Shown: one piece after another, positions 4,852 to 6,054 of the stretch
How the letters are laid out: each line of letters opens with the position of its first letter
Numbering within the stretch: the first letter of the stretch is position 1
Assembly: GCA_017964745.1 (NCBI GenBank)
Contig: JAGCRJ010000133.1
Span: forward strand, 1 to 6,054
Origin: Lachnospiraceae bacterium
GTDB lineage: Bacteria > Bacillota > Clostridia > Lachnospirales > Lachnospiraceae
Direction: 5' to 3'
Length of the DNA: 6,054 bases
Translations under genes and position numbers: made by a program
Notes under the pieces: model-generated
Seen by the model: only the letters and a program-made list of their open reading frames with translations
Database searches by the model: none
Told to the model about the DNA's origin: nothing

Positions 4852-5853
4852 ATGGTTTTCGGTAAAAAGATATTCAAAGCACTGACTTCTGTTCTTTCTG
4901 CAGCAGTTATCATCGCATCTCTCTCACTTGTGCCCGCATCCGATGTACAGGCTGTTCCCGGCATCAATGAGCTGACCTGCCTTCCCACCGCTGCTCCCGA
5001 GCTTCAGAGACCCGTTGCAGTTATGATCGACAACGACAAGATTGCATCTCCCCACTACGGACTTGCTGAAGCCGACATCGTTTATGAAATGTGTAACTCC
5101 ACCGCCAATAACAGAGTTACAAGAATGATGGCTCTTTACAAGGATTATGCCAATGTTGCCCGTGTGGGAAATATCCGTTCCACACGTCCCACCAACATCA
5201 TCCTTGCCAATGAATATGATGCCATCCTTGTTCACGACGGCGGTCCCGTTTATATCAATCCTTTCATTGCTCTTTACGGACTTCCCCATCTTTCCGGAGG
5301 ATTCAGCAGGATACCCAACGGCAAGCCCAGCTGGTATACCGAGTACGCTCTTCAGGGTGAGATCGGAAGAAGGATCGCAAAAGCCGGATATTCACCTTAC
5401 TACACCGATCCCAATGCCGCACTTCCCAGATTCAACTTCGGTACCAATAACCTTGAAGGCGGAGCACCCGCAGGAGTTGTATCCCTTCCTTTCCCTCACA
5501 ACTCCACCATGCTCTATTACAACACAGCCACCGGCACTTATGACCTGAATGAGTGCGGTACCTTCGTTAAGGATGCCGAGGATTTCCAGCAGGTAACCTT
5601 CAAAAACGTCATCATCCAGTGCGCATCCATGATGGAATATGATAACCACGGTTACATGATCTACGGTGTCATCGGTCAGGGTGTCGGCTACTACATCACA
5701 AACGGCAAGGCTGTTGCCATCACCTGGTTCAAGGATGTTCTCGGACATACCGTATTCTTCAATGCCGACGGCTCCGTTCTTACCGTTAACCCCGGCAAGA
5801 CCTATATCGGAATCGTACCCATGGATTCCTGGGGACTCGTAGCATTCTGCTGA
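4852..5853 (+). CDS. Secreted DUF3048 (YerB-like) protein
   Basis: A 333-residue exported protein of unknown biochemical function. A Sec signal peptide is visible: GKK at 4-6, a hydrophobic core at about 10-28, and a probable cleavage after VQA at residue 34. Unlike Bacillus YerB, a lipoprotein, there is no lipobox cysteine, so it should be released or held in the wall. The DUF3048 N-terminal domain (PF11258) is recognised by RPVAVMIDN (53-61), GLAEADIVYE (70-79), NIRSTRP (107-113) and VHDGG (127-131). The C-terminal domain (PF17479) is recognised by NGKAVAITWFKD (284-295) and NPGKTYIGIVP (313-323). Where many relatives have PHNLYT, this one reads PSWYT. The start is placed at the internal ATG at 4852 because GGAGG (4842-4846) lies five bases before it; an ATG at 4840 overlaps that site. 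Proline is mostly CCC and lysine mostly AAG, a stronger bias than in the neighbours and suggestive of high expression. A terminator follows. Confidence 0.85.
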   Translation: MVFGKKIFKALTSVLSAAVIIASLSLVPASDVQAVPGINELTCLPTAAPELQRPVAVMIDNDKIASPHYGLAEADIVYEMCNSTANNRVTRMMALYKDYANVARVGNIRSTRPTNIILANEYDAILVHDGGPVYINPFIALYGLPHLSGGFSRIPNGKPSWYTEYALQGEIGRRIAKAGYSPYYTDPNAALPRFNFGTNNLEGGAPAGVVSLPFPHNSTMLYYNTATGTYDLNECGTFVKDAEDFQQVTFKNVIIQCASMMEYDNHGYMIYGVIGQGVGYYITNGKAVAITWFKDVLGHTVFFNADGSVLTVNPGKTYIGIVPMDSWGLVAFC

Positions 5854-5877
5854 GTAAGTGCTTTCATGATAATGCAA

Positions 5878-5910
5878 AGGCCCGGATCTTCGGATCCGGG
5901 CTTATTTTTA
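5878..5910 (+). terminator. Strong intrinsic terminator after the DUF3048 gene
   Basis: GCCCGGATC (5880-5888) and GATCCGGGC (5893-5901) form a nine-pair GC-rich stem capped by a stable TTCG tetraloop. A G·T and an A-T pair extend it, and a TATTTTTA tract follows. It begins about 25 bases after the stop codon and should keep readthrough out of lexA. Confidence 0.93.
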
Positions 5911-5919
5911 TGCTTTTAT

Positions 5920-5933
5920 CGAAAATATGTTTG
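5920..5933. promoter_or_regulatory. LexA (SOS) box 1 upstream of lexA
   Basis: CGAAAATATGTTTG matches CGAAC-N4-GTTYG with a single mismatch (A for C in the left arm). It overlaps the -35 box of the lexA promoter. Confidence 0.6.
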
Positions 5934-5958
5934 CATCTTCGAACAAATGTGCTATATT
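5931..5958 (+). promoter_or_regulatory. Promoter of lexA
   Basis: TTGCAT (5931-5936) and TATATT (5953-5958) are spaced by 16 bases, and TGC just before the -10 gives an extended -10. Transcription would start near 5965, leaving a leader of about 25 bases that ends in AAAGGAG. Three LexA-type boxes overlap or flank it. Confidence 0.7.
5940..5953. promoter_or_regulatory. LexA (SOS) box 2 in the lexA promoter spacer
   Basis: CGAACAAATGTGCT has a perfect left arm and a degenerate right arm (GTGCT for GTTCG). It fills the space between the -35 and -10, the same placement as box C of the YneA-like gene. Confidence 0.6.
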
Positions 5959-5963
5959 AAAAG

Positions 5964-5977
5964 CAAACAGATGTTTG
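5964..5977. promoter_or_regulatory. LexA (SOS) box 3 at the lexA transcription start
   Basis: CAAACAGATGTTTG has symmetric arms, CAAAC and GTTTG, with N4 spacing, one step from the CGAAC/GTTCG consensus in each arm. It covers the predicted transcription start and ends just before the Shine-Dalgarno. Confidence 0.7.
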
Positions 5978-5989
5978 AAAGGAGTATTT

Positions 5990-6054
5990 ATGAGAGATTT
6001 CAATCAGCTTACCCCCAAGCAGGAACAGATCCTTGAATATCTCAAAGAAGTCAT
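5990..6054 (+). CDS. lexA: LexA repressor, N-terminal fragment
   Basis: Only 21 codons are visible before the right edge. They read MRDFNQLTPKQEQILEYLKEV, which matches the start of Gram-positive LexA proteins, where an L(T/S)xKQxxIL helix opens the winged-helix DNA-binding domain. Neither the recognition helix nor the self-cleavage site and Ser-Lys protease dyad is in the window. LexA is the SOS repressor, inactivated by RecA-stimulated self-cleavage. Assignment rests on the short N-terminal match, the cluster of LexA-type boxes directly upstream (autoregulation) and the nearby YneA-like gene. The ATG is preceded by AAAGGAG at 5978-5984 with a five-base spacer. Confidence 0.88.
   Translation, partial: MRDFNQLTPKQEQILEYLKEV

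Noticed and set aside
5392..5877. Open frame on the minus strand opposite the DUF3048 gene
   Set aside because: It is rich in Gly, Val and Ile as expected from reversed codons. It has no start signals, and the sense strand encodes recognisable DUF3048 motifs.

Overview
The window looks like chromosomal DNA from a Gram-positive member of the Clostridia, most likely Lachnospiraceae or a close relative. Three things suggest this. Base composition is moderate, Shine-Dalgarno sites are mostly strong GGAGG or AGGAG type, and the SOS operators are of the Bacillus/Clostridium type (CGAAC-N4-GTTCG) rather than the proteobacterial CTGT-N8-ACAG. The family-level placement is inference.

Left part (1-3018, all on the minus strand). 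Read in the direction of transcription, this holds an AI-2E/PerM-family membrane protein, D-aminoacyl-tRNA deacylase (dtd, overlapping its upstream neighbour by ATGA), a shikimate-kinase-like P-loop kinase, and the N-terminal third of a class I/II PLP-dependent aminotransferase that runs off the left edge. Perfect TATAAT boxes precede the membrane-protein gene and the kinase gene. The kinase lacks the arginine that normally binds shikimate.

Middle (3019-4328). A divergent promoter region separates the membrane protein from a plus-strand tyrosine recombinase of the XerC/XerD type. All six catalytic residues are present, but it is about 70 residues longer than standard Xer proteins. The recombinase converges on the next gene.

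Right part (4329-6054): an SOS module. A small membrane-anchored LysM protein of the YneA type (SOS-induced division suppressor) is on the minus strand. Its promoter (TTGACA-17-TAAAAT) carries three LexA-type boxes. The start of lexA is at the right edge on the plus strand, with its own promoter and three boxes. Between them, on the plus strand, is a secreted DUF3048 (YerB-like) protein with its own near-consensus promoter, no visible LexA box, and a strong intrinsic terminator that insulates it from lexA.

How the parts work together: the model is that LexA represses both itself and the YneA-like gene. After DNA damage, RecA-stimulated LexA self-cleavage would release the LysM protein to delay division. 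The recombinase lies next door but shows no LexA box. No IS elements, CRISPR arrays, tRNAs or rRNAs were seen. No gene-free stretch exceeds 300 bases; the largest gaps (3019-3177 and 4668-4851) are divergent promoter regions.
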